64,000 bases of DNA from Vreelandella sedimenti (GCF_013416325.1 NZ_JACCGK010000010.1:65766-129765); one strand, 5' to 3'; positions 28,048 through 36,809 are shown, counted from the stretch's first letter. Made by a program: numbers and translations. The notes: generated by a model not told the origin, from the sequence alone.

Positions 28048-31000
28048 TTATTGACCGACCAACTCGGCATCGGCACTTGCCCCTTGAGCCTCTTCCAGCG
28101 CCGAACGCTCATAGATGTCTCCCATCGCCACCACAATCTTGCGTGGCCCCTCGTAGGGATCCCGGGCATGGGCCGCTAACATATTGTCGACCATCACCAC
28201 ATCACCCCGGCGCCAGTCGAAGCGCACGGCACAGGCTTCGTAAGCATCACCGACAACCTTCATCATCTCGTCGCTAATCACGGAACCGTCGCCGAAATAG
28301 ACATTGCGTGGCAGGCGCTCCTGGCCAACCATGCCAAGCAGGTCTTCTTTCACATCAGGCTCAAGGCAGCTGACGTGATGGAGCTGCACCTGATTGAAGA
28401 ACACTCGGTCACCGGTCACGGGATGGGTGACTACCGCAGGACAGTGCGTACGCGTCTGCAGCTCATCATCACCCAACCACTGCCACTCGATTCCCGCTTC
28501 TTTGAGCCGCGCTTCCACCTCTTCCCTGCTATCGGTTTTGAAAAAGTCTCGCCAGCTCACGTCCAGGTTGCGGGTGAAGGTGCGCACATAAAGCAGCCCT
28601 TTGCGTTCGAACTCTTCCACCACATCGGCGGGCAGTTGGCGCAACATCTCCCGGCAGTCAACGATCGGGGTGGCGCCTCCCACGGGAGAGGGGAATTCGC
28701 AGAAGAACAGTTGCTTGCGCGGCCAGCGCTCCAAATGCGAACTTTCGTTGTGATAGAGAATCATCTGGCGCTCGGGATAGGGGGTTGAACGGTAGGTATT
28801 GCGCCCCCCTTCTTTCTTGGGCAGGTCACCATAATTACCGTAAAGGCCCGGCTGGATAGCCTCGGCAAAGGCTTCAAACTCTTGCGGTGTGGTCAGACCA
28901 AAATTACGGAACAGAATGCCTGCATGCGTGCGTAAGTGTTGCTCGATAAAGTCACGCTGGGAGGTTGCCCACGCCACCGCATCAAGGTCAGCGTCCGCCG
29001 CTTCGATCACCAGAGGAAAGACTCTTTTTTCGTCGAGCAGCGCCGTTCGTATCGGTGAGTCGCTATTGGTCGAGGGCCGCGCATTTGGCTGGGATTTCAG
29101 GCTGCCAAGCTTGTTGAGTTTGGAACCTTTTGAAAGCTTGTTTTGCATAGCGTGTTTCTCCATTTGGGGTAAGCGAAACTCCTCAACGGGCATGTTGGGA
29201 GCTTCCACGATCTGCGCTAGTAGCGACTGCCAGGCACCGGTTAAGTGCTCAATGGTTTCGCGTCGGTACAAGGCGGTGGCGTAGACCCACTCGACTGATA
29301 GTCCGGTGTCACTCTCATTGACGAATACCGCCATATCGAACTTCGACTCCTGCCTGGGCTGAGGCATTACCTCCACTTCCAAGCCCGGAATTGAGAACCG
29401 CTCGGTTGGCGTGTTTTGTAGTACGAAGAGGGTTTGTATCAGGGGGGAACGGTCGCGCTCACGACCAATCCCCGAAAGCTCGACAATTCTGTCGAAGGGA
29501 ACATTTTGATGATCGAAGGCATCCAGCACGCTGGTCTGTACTTGCTCAAGCCAGTGGCCGAAATCAATCTGGCCATCAGACAAACGAGACCTCAGCGGGA
29601 TTACATTGACAAAAAAGCCAATTAACGGCTCAACATCGGGATGGCTACGGCCAGCGACATCGGTTCCCACAATCAGGTCGTGTTGACGGGTCTGGCGATG
29701 CATCAATAGCTGAAAACTCGCCAATAGAAGCGTAAATAGCGTGGTGCCATGCTGTGCGGCAAGCTTGTTCAACGCTTGTGATAGGTCTGGACTCAGTGTC
29801 ATGCTCAGGGCACTACCGGTATGCGATACTTGGCTAGGCCTAGCGAAATCCCCCGGTAGTGTTGAGAGCGGAGGAACATCACTTAGATAGCGGCGCCAGA
29901 AGGTTGCGCTTTGCTCGAAGGCCTCTCCCGACAGTGCTTTTTCATGCCAAGCGGCGTAGTCCACGTACTGAATACCAAGCTCGGGTAACCCAGATTCCTT
30001 CCCTTCCAGCAATTCCCCATACAGAGAGGCAAATTCCCGGATGAATACGCTCGTGGACCAGCCGTCGAAGACGATGTGGTGAATCACCAGGATCAGTGCG
30101 TGCTCTTGTGCACCAAAACGCAGTAACCCCGCCTTAATTAAAGGTCCAGTGGCAAGATCTAACGGTGTGTTCGCATACTCGGTAAAAGTATCTTGCAGAT
30201 ATCGCTGTTGCTCCGGCTCTGCAAGATCGCTGCAGTCCAAAACAGGAAGTTCGATGTTTCGCTGATCCTCTACAACCGCGATGGGATCACCGCTCTCGCT
30301 TTCAGGGTAGTGGGTACGCAATGCTTCATGCCGCGCAACGATGGCATTAACGGTTCTTTCTAGAACCTCTATATTCAACTCCCCTTTCAGGGAAAACAGC
30401 GCTGGAAGGTTATAGGCGGCACGCTCACGGTCGCCCGCCTGACTCGCCAAACGATCAACTAACCAGAGCCGGCGCTGGACAGGTGCCAAAGGTAGTTCCG
30501 AATTCCGGGGAATCGGCATCAGTGGATTTTGGATAGCTCCCTGACGAAAAGCCGAAGGCTTCGCTAACCGGCGCTCTACTTCATCAACCACATCACTAAA
30601 GCGCGGCTTTTCCATGACCGATCTGGTCGGGAAATCAATCGCCCAATGATCGCTAATGCGTGAAGCCAACTGCACCGCCGCCAGCGAATTACCCCCGCTG
30701 GCGAAGAAGTGAGCATTGCTCCCCAGTGGCGTTACCTTGTTGTCTCCCAGCACTTGGCGCCAGAGCGTCGCTAACGCCTGCTCCGTTTCGCTCCCTGCTT
30801 CCGCAGTAGATTGCGATGACTTTCCACCACCAGCATCCCCATCGCTGCCGCCACTGACAAAATGCCCAAAGGCGTGAATGGCGTAGGCATCCAGGCTACC
30901 CGCTTCCCAGCCTTGGCGGCAGGCGCTGCGCTGCAGTTTGCCGCTAGAGGTTTTGGGAAGGCCTCCAGAGTTAAGCAGTAACACTACCGAAAGCGGCTGA

Positions 31001-32655
31001 TGGCAAGTGCTCCCCACTGTCTCGCTTAGCGCTTCGACCAACTTATCGGCGAGCACTAGTTTCTGCATACCGCGGGAGACTTCTGCCGCGACGCCAATCC
31101 CTTCAGCGCCTTCGGGGGTGGTCACTGCAAAGGCCGCCACGCGCCCTTTGCGCACTGCTTCCACCTCGGCTTCGATAGCGCTCTCGATATCCTGGGGGTA
31201 GACGTTATGGCCGCGCAGAATGATCAGGTCTTTAATACGCCCGGCGATATACAGCTGCCCTTCGTGCAGAAAGCCTAGATCGCCAGTGCGCAGCCAGCGA
31301 TCATCGCGGGCATCGTGGTTCTGTGCATCAGTATCATCGGTTCGCTGCCAACTGACCCCATCGCGGGTGACAAAGGTTTGAGCTGTTGCTTCTGGGTTCT
31401 GCCAATACCCATGTGCCACGCTGGGCCCATTGACCCAGATCTCGCCGACGTCACCACTGGGCAGCGAGTGAAGCCCCTCAGGATCGACAATATCGATAGC
31501 GTGACCGGGTTCCGGTGTACCGCAGCCCACCAGGGTGTTGCCTTCAACCGCTGAGGCAGCCTTTCCCTCGGCCAGCGACTGTTGAGAAAAAGCCGTGCCC
31601 ACCATGCCCGTACCGCGCGAATTACAGCTAACCAATAGCGTCGCTTCAGCCAAGCCATAACAGGGTGCTGCGGTATCAGCGGCAAAGCCCGCTGGGCGGA
31701 AGCGTTCAATAAAGCCAGTGAGGGTTGCGTGGCGTACCGGCTCGGCGCCTGAGAACGCGACCCGCCAGCTGGATAAATCGAGTGTCTCAATCTGTTCGTC
31801 GCGAATACGATCAAGGCACAGCCGGTAGGAGAAATCGGGGCCACCACTGATGGTACCCCGGAAGCGCGAGATCGCCTCTAGCCAGCGTACCGGCCGCTGC
31901 AGAAAGAAGGTCGGGCTCATCAGCACGGAGGGAATGCCACGATAGATGGGCTGCAGCAGGCCGCCAATCAGCCCCATATCGTGGTAAAGCGGTAGCCAAC
32001 TAACGAAGACATCGTCAGCACCAATCGAGAAACCTGTCTCGATAGCGCGCTCGTTGGCCATTAGGTTGCCATGGCTCACCATCACCCCTTTGGGCGTGGC
32101 CGTGGAGCCTGAGGTGTACTGTAAAAAGGCGATATCACCACGCTTTGGGTGATGCTCAATCCAGTGTTCAGCGCGGCTCTCATCCACGGCATCCACGGGG
32201 ATCAGTTCAGTGCTGCCGAAGCCTTCGCTTGCGGATGCGACCACATCGATAATCGTTGTAGAGGTAAGCACACAGGCAGCCTGGGAGTCGGCGGCAATGG
32301 CGAGCAGGCGCGCCAAGTGCTGCTGCTTAGCCGACTCCGGCGGAAAGACCGGCACGGCAATCATCCCGGCATATAGGCAGGCGAAGAACGCCACCACGTA
32401 GTGCTCATCATTATCCAGCAGGATCAAGGCACGCTCACCAGCCGGGAACCGCTGCTGTAGCTCGCTGGCCAAAGCACGCGAACGCTTCTCCAAGGTGGCG
32501 TAATCAAGGGTGGTATCACCTTGAGCGTTCACCACAATTAGCGCCCTGTCATGGGGCCTTTCCTGGGCTAAGCGAATTAAATGCTCTACAAAGTTGTTAG
32601 AAACACCGTTGTGGGGCGAGCTACTGCAAGTTGTCTGGGCGTGCCTTGTATCCAT
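28048..32655 (-). CDS. FAAL-ACP-condensation-beta-hydroxylase fusion NRPS (starter module)
   Basis: A 1535-residue starter protein. Residues 1-590 are a fatty-acyl-AMP ligase (YTSGSTATPKG, WLPLYHDMGLIGG) that activates a fatty acid. A carrier domain follows with its serine in SGGNS near 657, then a C domain with intact HHIVFDG near 859, which should acylate the first amino acid. After a short Lys/Ser-rich linker, residues about 1210-1510 form a TauD/TfdA-type non-haem Fe(II)/2-oxoglutarate oxygenase like SyrP. It has HNE (about 1299) as the metal HxE pair and a distal AAHARDPYxGPR for iron and co-substrate binding. The hydroxylase is inferred to act on carrier-bound aspartate of the next protein, giving beta-hydroxyaspartate, an iron ligand. 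It is fourth in the operon, 11 bases after the phosphopantetheinyl transferase stop. The acyl tail predicts an amphiphilic siderophore. Confidence 0.93.
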   Translation of the reverse strand: MDTRHAQTTCSSSPHNGVSNNFVEHLIRLAQERPHDRALIVVNAQGDTTLDYATLEKRSRALASELQQRFPAGERALILLDNDEHYVVAFFACLYAGMIAVPVFPPESAKQQHLARLLAIAADSQAACVLTSTTIIDVVASASEGFGSTELIPVDAVDESRAEHWIEHHPKRGDIAFLQYTSGSTATPKGVMVSHGNLMANERAIETGFSIGADDVFVSWLPLYHDMGLIGGLLQPIYRGIPSVLMSPTFFLQRPVRWLEAISRFRGTISGGPDFSYRLCLDRIRDEQIETLDLSSWRVAFSGAEPVRHATLTGFIERFRPAGFAADTAAPCYGLAEATLLVSCNSRGTGMVGTAFSQQSLAEGKAASAVEGNTLVGCGTPEPGHAIDIVDPEGLHSLPSGDVGEIWVNGPSVAHGYWQNPEATAQTFVTRDGVSWQRTDDTDAQNHDARDDRWLRTGDLGFLHEGQLYIAGRIKDLIILRGHNVYPQDIESAIEAEVEAVRKGRVAAFAVTTPEGAEGIGVAAEVSRGMQKLVLADKLVEALSETVGSTCHQPLSVVLLLNSGGLPKTSSGKLQRSACRQGWEAGSLDAYAIHAFGHFVSGGSDGDAGGGKSSQSTAEAGSETEQALATLWRQVLGDNKVTPLGSNAHFFASGGNSLAAVQLASRISDHWAIDFPTRSVMEKPRFSDVVDEVERRLAKPSAFRQGAIQNPLMPIPRNSELPLAPVQRRLWLVDRLASQAGDRERAAYNLPALFSLKGELNIEVLERTVNAIVARHEALRTHYPESESGDPIAVVEDQRNIELPVLDCSDLAEPEQQRYLQDTFTEYANTPLDLATGPLIKAGLLRFGAQEHALILVIHHIVFDGWSTSVFIREFASLYGELLEGKESGLPELGIQYVDYAAWHEKALSGEAFEQSATFWRRYLSDVPPLSTLPGDFARPSQVSHTGSALSMTLSPDLSQALNKLAAQHGTTLFTLLLASFQLLMHRQTRQHDLIVGTDVAGRSHPDVEPLIGFFVNVIPLRSRLSDGQIDFGHWLEQVQTSVLDAFDHQNVPFDRIVELSGIGRERDRSPLIQTLFVLQNTPTERFSIPGLEVEVMPQPRQESKFDMAVFVNESDTGLSVEWVYATALYRRETIEHLTGAWQSLLAQIVEAPNMPVEEFRLPQMEKHAMQNKLSKGSKLNKLGSLKSQPNARPSTNSDSPIRTALLDEKRVFPLVIEAADADLDAVAWATSQRDFIEQHLRTHAGILFRNFGLTTPQEFEAFAEAIQPGLYGNYGDLPKKEGGRNTYRSTPYPERQMILYHNESSHLERWPRKQLFFCEFPSPVGGATPIVDCREMLRQLPADVVEEFERKGLLYVRTFTRNLDVSWRDFFKTDSREEVEARLKEAGIEWQWLGDDELQTRTHCPAVVTHPVTGDRVFFNQVQLHHVSCLEPDVKEDLLGMVGQERLPRNVYFGDGSVISDEMMKVVGDAYEACAVRFDWRRGDVVMVDNMLAAHARDPYEGPRKIVVAMGDIYERSALEEAQGASADAELVGQ

Positions 32656-32666
32656 ATGCGTACCTA

Positions 32667-33443
32667 CTAAAAGTTCGAATCCTGGAGATAGTGAGTCAGT
32701 AAATGACGTTGGTAATTTGGCAGTGCCGCGGGGTACTCACGCTTTATAGCCCCAACCCCGCAGGCAACATGCGCCATATCGACATAACCCAGGGCAGCGG
32801 CATAGCCACTCGGCGCTGGCAGCGGCCATGCCTGCAAAGGTGATGACACGGGAAGTGAGTGCTTAAGGTGATAGGTGCCTGGCGGCCCTAAAGAGGAAGT
32901 GATCGAGAGCGACCGCAAATGATCAGCAATGCCCAGGCCCAAAGCTTTGAGCACCGCCTCTTTAACCACCCAGCGCTCCATGAAGGGCAGCGCGGAGCTG
33001 TCGCGTGCGTGGTCGAGCTGCTCACTCGGCGATTGCACCAGCCCTTGCAGCGGCGCCAGTTCGGCCTCGGGTCGGCAACGCTCAATATCGACCCCCACCG
33101 CGCCGCCGGGAGCAAGCGCGATCAGGGCGACATGGCCAGAGTGGGAGACATTGAAAGCAGGCCCATCAGTGTTTTCCAACGCTGGTTTGCCGTAAGCGTT
33201 CTGAGTGAACACCAACTTTTCAGGCGCCACGCCGGTGCGCGCTGATAGCAGTCGCCGCAGGGCAGCGCGTGTCGCCACGGCGCGTACGACATCGGCGTGA
33301 TGGCGAAGCCGCTGGGCACGCTGCCACTCGGCTTGACTCAGCAACCGATCATCTTCGTCAGCCACCGGGGCGTTCAGGTCGAGCGCTAAGCGCCATACCT
33401 CAAGCCCCTCGGGCACCCCTTCAGCTAACCGCAGGCGCTGCAT
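32667..33443 (-). CDS. Sfp-type 4'-phosphopantetheinyl transferase
   Basis: A 258-residue enzyme that moves the phosphopantetheine arm from CoA to the carrier-domain serines of the NRPSs. Motifs are FNVSHSG, the metal-binding GVDIE and WVVKEAVLKALG, in family order. The ATG at 33443 is chosen because GAGGAGG lies just upstream; the longer frame starts with TTG. It overlaps the thioesterase gene by 23 bases, so translation is probably coupled. The size fits the Sfp/EntD group. In this operon its targets are the eight carrier domains encoded downstream. Confidence 0.92.
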   Translation of the reverse strand: MQRLRLAEGVPEGLEVWRLALDLNAPVADEDDRLLSQAEWQRAQRLRHHADVVRAVATRAALRRLLSARTGVAPEKLVFTQNAYGKPALENTDGPAFNVSHSGHVALIALAPGGAVGVDIERCRPEAELAPLQGLVQSPSEQLDHARDSSALPFMERWVVKEAVLKALGLGIADHLRSLSITSSLGPPGTYHLKHSLPVSSPLQAWPLPAPSGYAAALGYVDMAHVACGVGAIKREYPAALPNYQRHLLTHYLQDSNF

Positions 33444-34161
33444 GAGGCACCTCCTCAAGCCGTCGGGCCAGTGCCCGCTTTATGGTTTCCAGCACTTGAG
33501 ATTGCTGCTGGCGAATAAAGAAGTGCCCTCCTTCGAACCAGTCTAAAGAGAACGCCCCACCCGCTTCCCGCTGCCACGCTTCCAGGCGCTCTTGCTCAAT
33601 ATCGTCTTCACGCCCGGCGAGTACCTGTAGGGGGTAAGCAAGCGGCGACCCGCCGCGATAACGAAAACTGCGACAGAGGCGATAGTCCGCTGCCAACACA
33701 TCAAGAGTGAGGCGCAGCAGTTCCGGGCTTTCGAACACTTCCTCTGGGGTGCCGCCCTGCTGGCGTAGATCCGCAATCAGGGCCTTATCGTTATCAAGCC
33801 CCGCCAAGCGCTCTGAGTCGCGCATTGAGGGCGCCGTGCTGCCTGAGGCGAACAGCATCCGCGGCTGAGGTCGCCCTACATCGCGCAAGCGAGCTGCCAT
33901 GCCGTAGGCCAACAACGCCCCCATGCTGTGACCGAACAGGGCAAAGTCGCCGCGCATCCGTGTTGCCTGCTCTTCGCACAGCCGCACGACCTGGGTCTCG
34001 AAGTCGTCGATCAGCGGCTCGCCCAGGCGTTCGCCACGCCCAGGTAGTTCGACGGGATATACCTCGATCCAGGCGGGCAACTGACGCTTCCAGCGCAGAT
34101 ACATGGTGGCGCTAGCCCCGGCACAGGGCAGGCAGAGCAGCCTTAAACGCTTAACCTGCAT
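33421..34161 (-). CDS. Type II thioesterase (NRPS editing)
   Basis: A 246-residue alpha/beta hydrolase of the GrsT family that clears wrongly loaded carrier domains. The start at 34161 ([17 protein letters not shown]) gives the standard length and begins at the family N-terminus; the upstream extension in the open frame has no family resemblance. The nucleophile is in [11 protein letters not shown]. The LPGRGER motif is typical of the family, and the catalytic His is in EGGHFFI near the C-terminus. It overlaps the end of the mbtH-like gene by 11 bases and the phosphopantetheinyl transferase by 23, forming a tight operon. Confidence 0.92.
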   Translation of the reverse strand: MQVKRLRLLCLPCAGASATMYLRWKRQLPAWIEVYPVELPGRGERLGEPLIDDFETQVVRLCEEQATRMRGDFALFGHSMGALLAYGMAARLRDVGRPQPRMLFASGSTAPSMRDSERLAGLDNDKALIADLRQQGGTPEEVFESPELLRLTLDVLAADYRLCRSFRYRGGSPLAYPLQVLAGREDDIEQERLEAWQREAGGAFSLDWFEGGHFFIRQQQSQVLETIKRALARRLEEVPHAAPAVS

Positions 34162-34396
34162 CCACCTGCTCCGCCTCAGCGTTAGCCTGCTCATCCATCC
34201 ACTGGCGCAGCGACAGTGGCCGCATGTCAGTCCAGGTCTTTTCGACGTAGTCGAGGCAGGTTGGCTTATCGCCGAGTACACCGGTATCGGTCCAGCCAGC
34301 GGGAATCGCTTTCCATTCTGGCCAGAGGGAGTACTGCTCTTCGTGGTTGACTAATACGCGGAAGACACCATCTTCACGATCAAAACAGCTTGTCAT
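34151..34396 (-). CDS. MbtH-like NRPS accessory protein
   Basis: An 81-residue MbtH-family protein, a small partner that binds and activates NRPS adenylation domains. The family core is visible: [17 protein letters not shown], then IPAGWTDTG, then [14 protein letters not shown]. The ATG at 34396 is preferred over an upstream TTG in the same frame because it gives the usual MbtH N-terminus ([10 protein letters not shown]). It is the first gene of the biosynthetic operon, about 66 bases after an exact iron-starvation sigma box, and it overlaps the thioesterase gene. Confidence 0.95.
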   Translation of the reverse strand: MTSCFDREDGVFRVLVNHEEQYSLWPEWKAIPAGWTDTGVLGDKPTCLDYVEKTWTDMRPLSLRQWMDEQANAEAEQVDAG

Positions 34397-34461
34397 GGGA
34401 CTAATCTCATCGTTGCCAAAGGAATGAGAAATAAGATGCAATTACTTCTCATTACTCAATG

Positions 34462-34485
34462 ACGAGTGAGGCGTCAGAAAATTTA
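34462..34485 (-). promoter_or_regulatory. Iron-starvation (PvdS-type) sigma box for the NRPS operon
   Basis: Reading the minus strand, TAAAT is followed by exactly 16 bases and then CGT, the established box for PvdS-type ECF sigma factors. It lies about 66 bases before the mbtH-like start, and an ECF sigma gene is encoded 0.5 kb upstream. I found no other such box before the iron genes in this window, which suggests the sigma factor is dedicated to this operon. Confidence 0.7.
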
Positions 34486-34650
34486 ATGCTGGGGGAGGAA
34501 AATAGGAAAAATAAGGGGAGGGGCCGCTAGGGCGTCGGCATAGAATTACTTATGCCAGGCTAAGAATTGCACCAGTAGGAGGCAGCTTTAGCTCGCGACC
34601 ATTTAGTTAGCCTGACAACCGAAGGAGGAGAGTAAAAAAACAGTGGCTGA

Positions 34651-34857
34651 TCAGTTGCGCTCATCACCACTTGGAATCATCCCCGTTAGCAGCCATAGCT
34701 GTTCGGCTTCACGAAATACACGGCGGTGCTGAGAAGAAGCCGCTAACCACGCATGAAGCGCCTCGCGATCAGCGTCGCTCAACGTCTCTTCATGCTCACG
34801 CATCAGCCAGTCTAGCGCCGTTTGCCAAACGGCATCATCGCCGCTGTCGTTATCCAT
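34651..34857 (-). CDS. Small DUF4880 (FecR N-terminal-like) protein, possible anti-sigma factor
   Basis: A 68-residue protein that matches the N-terminal cytoplasmic domain (DUF4880) of FecR/FpvR sigma regulators: WQTALDWLMREHE, then SDADREALHAWLAASSQHRRVFREAEQLW. A full FecR protein would continue with a membrane segment and a periplasmic receptor-sensing domain; both are absent, and the frame ends cleanly with a stop. It lies 123 bases downstream of the ECF sigma gene in the same direction. The start is uncertain: ATG at 34857, or TTG at 34869 for 72 residues. It could be a soluble anti-sigma (or pro-sigma) factor, or a remnant of a full-length gene. No downstream remnant of the missing part was recognised. 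Confidence 0.7.
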   Translation of the reverse strand: MDNDSGDDAVWQTALDWLMREHEETLSDADREALHAWLAASSQHRRVFREAEQLWLLTGMIPSGDERN

Positions 34858-34980
34858 CGTTACTGTCAAACCTCGCTACTGCTGCCTGCTGAACACCTGT
34901 CTCGGGAAGCGTGTAATATTATCAACGCTATTTGCTGACAGTGTAACAAAGCGACAACAAAGAAGGGACGGAACGTGGGC

Positions 34981-35508
34981 TTACCGATCTGGCAACGTCT
35001 GACCTCGTAGCGATTGGCGGCAATGAGTTAGCGCATCGCGAATCATAAAATTAACTAACGTGGTGGAAATACCTAACAAGTGGGCCACTTCCCGCTGCGT
35101 ATGACTTCCCGAACGATAGAGCTCAAAAGCGCGCCGCGTACGCTCGGGCAGCTCGCCCAAAGCGTTAACCACCTGGGCCAAGGCCTGGCGGTCAATCGCG
35201 ATCACCTCTGGGGAGTGTGATGCGTAAGAGGCGGCCTCCCCCTCCTCTTCTTTTGCAAACAAAGTTGACTCAAACGCCGAACGGCGGCAGCGGTCAATGG
35301 CGAGGTTGCGCACCACACGTGACACGTAAGATATAGGCTGCTTCACCTCAAAAAGCCTGGTTGCTTCCGAAATTTTTAGATAGGCGTCCTGCACGACATC
35401 ATCGGCTTGATCAGCATTGCCCAAGACTCTTGCGGCGACACAGCAGAGCCGGGGCCGCTGATTAACGAAGATATCTTCTAACTCAGCGCTCCAGGTCTGG
35501 GTATCCAC
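34981..35508 (-). CDS. ECF RNA polymerase sigma factor, iron-starvation type (PvdS/FecI-like)
   Basis: A 175-residue extracytoplasmic-function sigma factor. Region 2 is seen as DDVVQDAYLKISE followed by PISYVSRVVRNLAIDRCRR; region 4 as LPERTRRAFELYRSGSHTQREVAHLLGIS with its helix-turn-helix. The GTG start at 35508 is chosen for the strong GGAGG site in front; the longer frame adds a hydrophobic stretch not seen in the family. It is preceded by an A/T-rich Fur-box palindrome (35548-35566) and followed by a DUF4880 gene. The exact TAAAT-N16-CGT box before the NRPS operon is its likely target. Confidence 0.88.
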   Translation of the reverse strand: MDTQTWSAELEDIFVNQRPRLCCVAARVLGNADQADDVVQDAYLKISEATRLFEVKQPISYVSRVVRNLAIDRCRRSAFESTLFAKEEEGEAASYASHSPEVIAIDRQALAQVVNALGELPERTRRAFELYRSGSHTQREVAHLLGISTTLVNFMIRDALTHCRQSLRGQTLPDR

Positions 35509-35547
35509 AGCTCGGCCTCCTGCCTTGATTAACACCACGAAATAAAT

Positions 35548-35566
35548 GGCAATAATTATTATTTGC
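35548..35566 (-). promoter_or_regulatory. Fur box at the ECF sigma promoter
   Basis: The core AATAATTATTATT (35551-35563) is a perfect 6-1-6 palindrome. The 19-base window matches the Fur consensus at 13 positions on the minus strand by hand count. It lies 40 bases upstream of the sigma start, so iron-replete Fur would block sigma synthesis. Confidence 0.65.
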
Positions 35567-35812
35567 GTTAGAGTCTGACAAGTCAACTGGTGAGAGCTAA
35601 CTCACTTTTTATAACGATATGCTTGTTGATTTTTGTTGACTCAGTTAATAGCGACATATAGCGGGGGCATCTCTCATACGCCAAATGCATAGATGATTTA
35701 CCATTAAACCAACTTGACTCCTGTCATCTCCGCGTCATGAATGGTTAGTTACATTGAATAGATACAGTTTTTGCCATTCACTAAGACACGATGCATGCCC
35801 AGGGGAAATACA

Positions 35813-36613
35813 ATGCTCGATAGCAGTAATGACCTACTCGAAACGGTGAAGCAGGCGGCGTACGAGGCAGGTGCGCTGTTACGCGAGGGATATTCGCTAA
35901 AGGGAAGAATTGCCTTTGAGCAAAAGGGGGCGTCAGACTTTGTCAGCTACTACGATACGGCCGCCGAGAACATCATTATCGACTGTATCAACAGCGCTTT
36001 TCCCGATATCGCTTTCCTTGGTGAAGAGAGCGGGCTTACGCCCACCGATAGTGACTATACCGTCATCATTGACCCTCTCGATGGCACCAGCAACTTTCTG
36101 CATGGGGTGCCTCACTTCTCAGTCTCCATCGCGATTACTAAGGGCGATGAGCTGATCATCGGTGTTGTCTATCAACCGCTGCTTGATGAAATGCTTTGGG
36201 CCAGCCTTGGCACCGGCGTCTTCCTCAACGATACACCGCTCACTACGCCTGAACCGCGCCCACTGAACGAGATGCTGATAAGCACCTGCCTGCCCTACCA
36301 CGCTAAAGGCGACTGTACGACGGCCCTAGATCAACTCGCTGCTCTAATGCCCCAGGTGGCCGGTATCCGCAGCCCAGGATCGGCGGCGCTGGAGATCGCC
36401 TACACCAGCCTGGGCCGGTTTGATGCTTTTTGGTCTCAAGGCGCTAAGCTCGACTTTTGGGATATCGCCGCCGGCATTGTGATTGCCAGAGAAGCTGGCT
36501 ACACCGTCACGGATCTCACTGGCGAGCCGAATCCCTCTCAATGGAACAGTTTACTTGCGGCGCACCCCGAGAAGCATGGACAACTGCTAGCGTGTTTAGC
36601 GTCTTGCGGATAA
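35813..36613 (+). CDS. Inositol monophosphatase family phosphatase
   Basis: A 266-residue Mg-dependent phosphatase of the IMPase/FBPase/CysQ superfamily. Metal-site motifs are GEES (about residue 77), DPLDGTSNFLHG (about 97) and WDIAAG (about 215). The ATG at 35813, preceded by AGGGGA, is preferred over an upstream TTG. The substrate cannot be told from sequence; SuhB-like inositol-1-phosphate and CysQ-like 3'-phosphoadenosine phosphate are the usual options. It is divergent from the ECF sigma gene and sits inside the iron island, but no motif ties it to siderophore synthesis. Confidence 0.85.
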   Translation: MLDSSNDLLETVKQAAYEAGALLREGYSLKGRIAFEQKGASDFVSYYDTAAENIIIDCINSAFPDIAFLGEESGLTPTDSDYTVIIDPLDGTSNFLHGVPHFSVSIAITKGDELIIGVVYQPLLDEMLWASLGTGVFLNDTPLTTPEPRPLNEMLISTCLPYHAKGDCTTALDQLAALMPQVAGIRSPGSAALEIAYTSLGRFDAFWSQGAKLDFWDIAAGIVIAREAGYTVTDLTGEPNPSQWNSLLAAHPEKHGQLLACLASCG

Positions 36614-36639
36614 ACGATCAACGTCATCTCTAATCGCAC

Positions 36640-36668
36640 CGGTTAGCCAATCAAGCAGAGGCTAACCG
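36640..36668 (+). terminator. Hairpin after the phosphatase gene
   Basis: CGGTTAGCC and GGCTAACCG form a perfect 9-bp stem with an 11-base loop, 27 bases after the stop. There is no clear T-run, so it may be a weak terminator or an mRNA-stabilising hairpin. Confidence 0.4.
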
Positions 36669-36744
36669 CCTGAGATCTACCCCTTGCCTGCTTTCCCCAA
36701 GCGGCGTTTACTCTCTATCACGGAAATCTTTTCATTTTTTTGTT

Positions 36745-36763
36745 AAAAATGAGAACCATTAGC
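36745..36763 (+). promoter_or_regulatory. Fur box before the siderophore ABC genes
   Basis: AAAAATGAGAACCATTAGC matches the Fur consensus at 14 of 19 positions by hand count. It ends 46 bases before the ATP-binding protein start and would repress the two-gene importer unit when iron is plentiful. Confidence 0.65.
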
Positions 36764-36809
36764 ACTAGAATGGAGGCATTATCATCAACCCTATCGCCAG
36801 GAGTCATTC

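Noticed and set aside
34561-34620. Second TAAAT motif (minus strand) upstream of mbtH
   Set aside because: No CGT at 16-17 bases, unlike the perfect box at 34462-34485.
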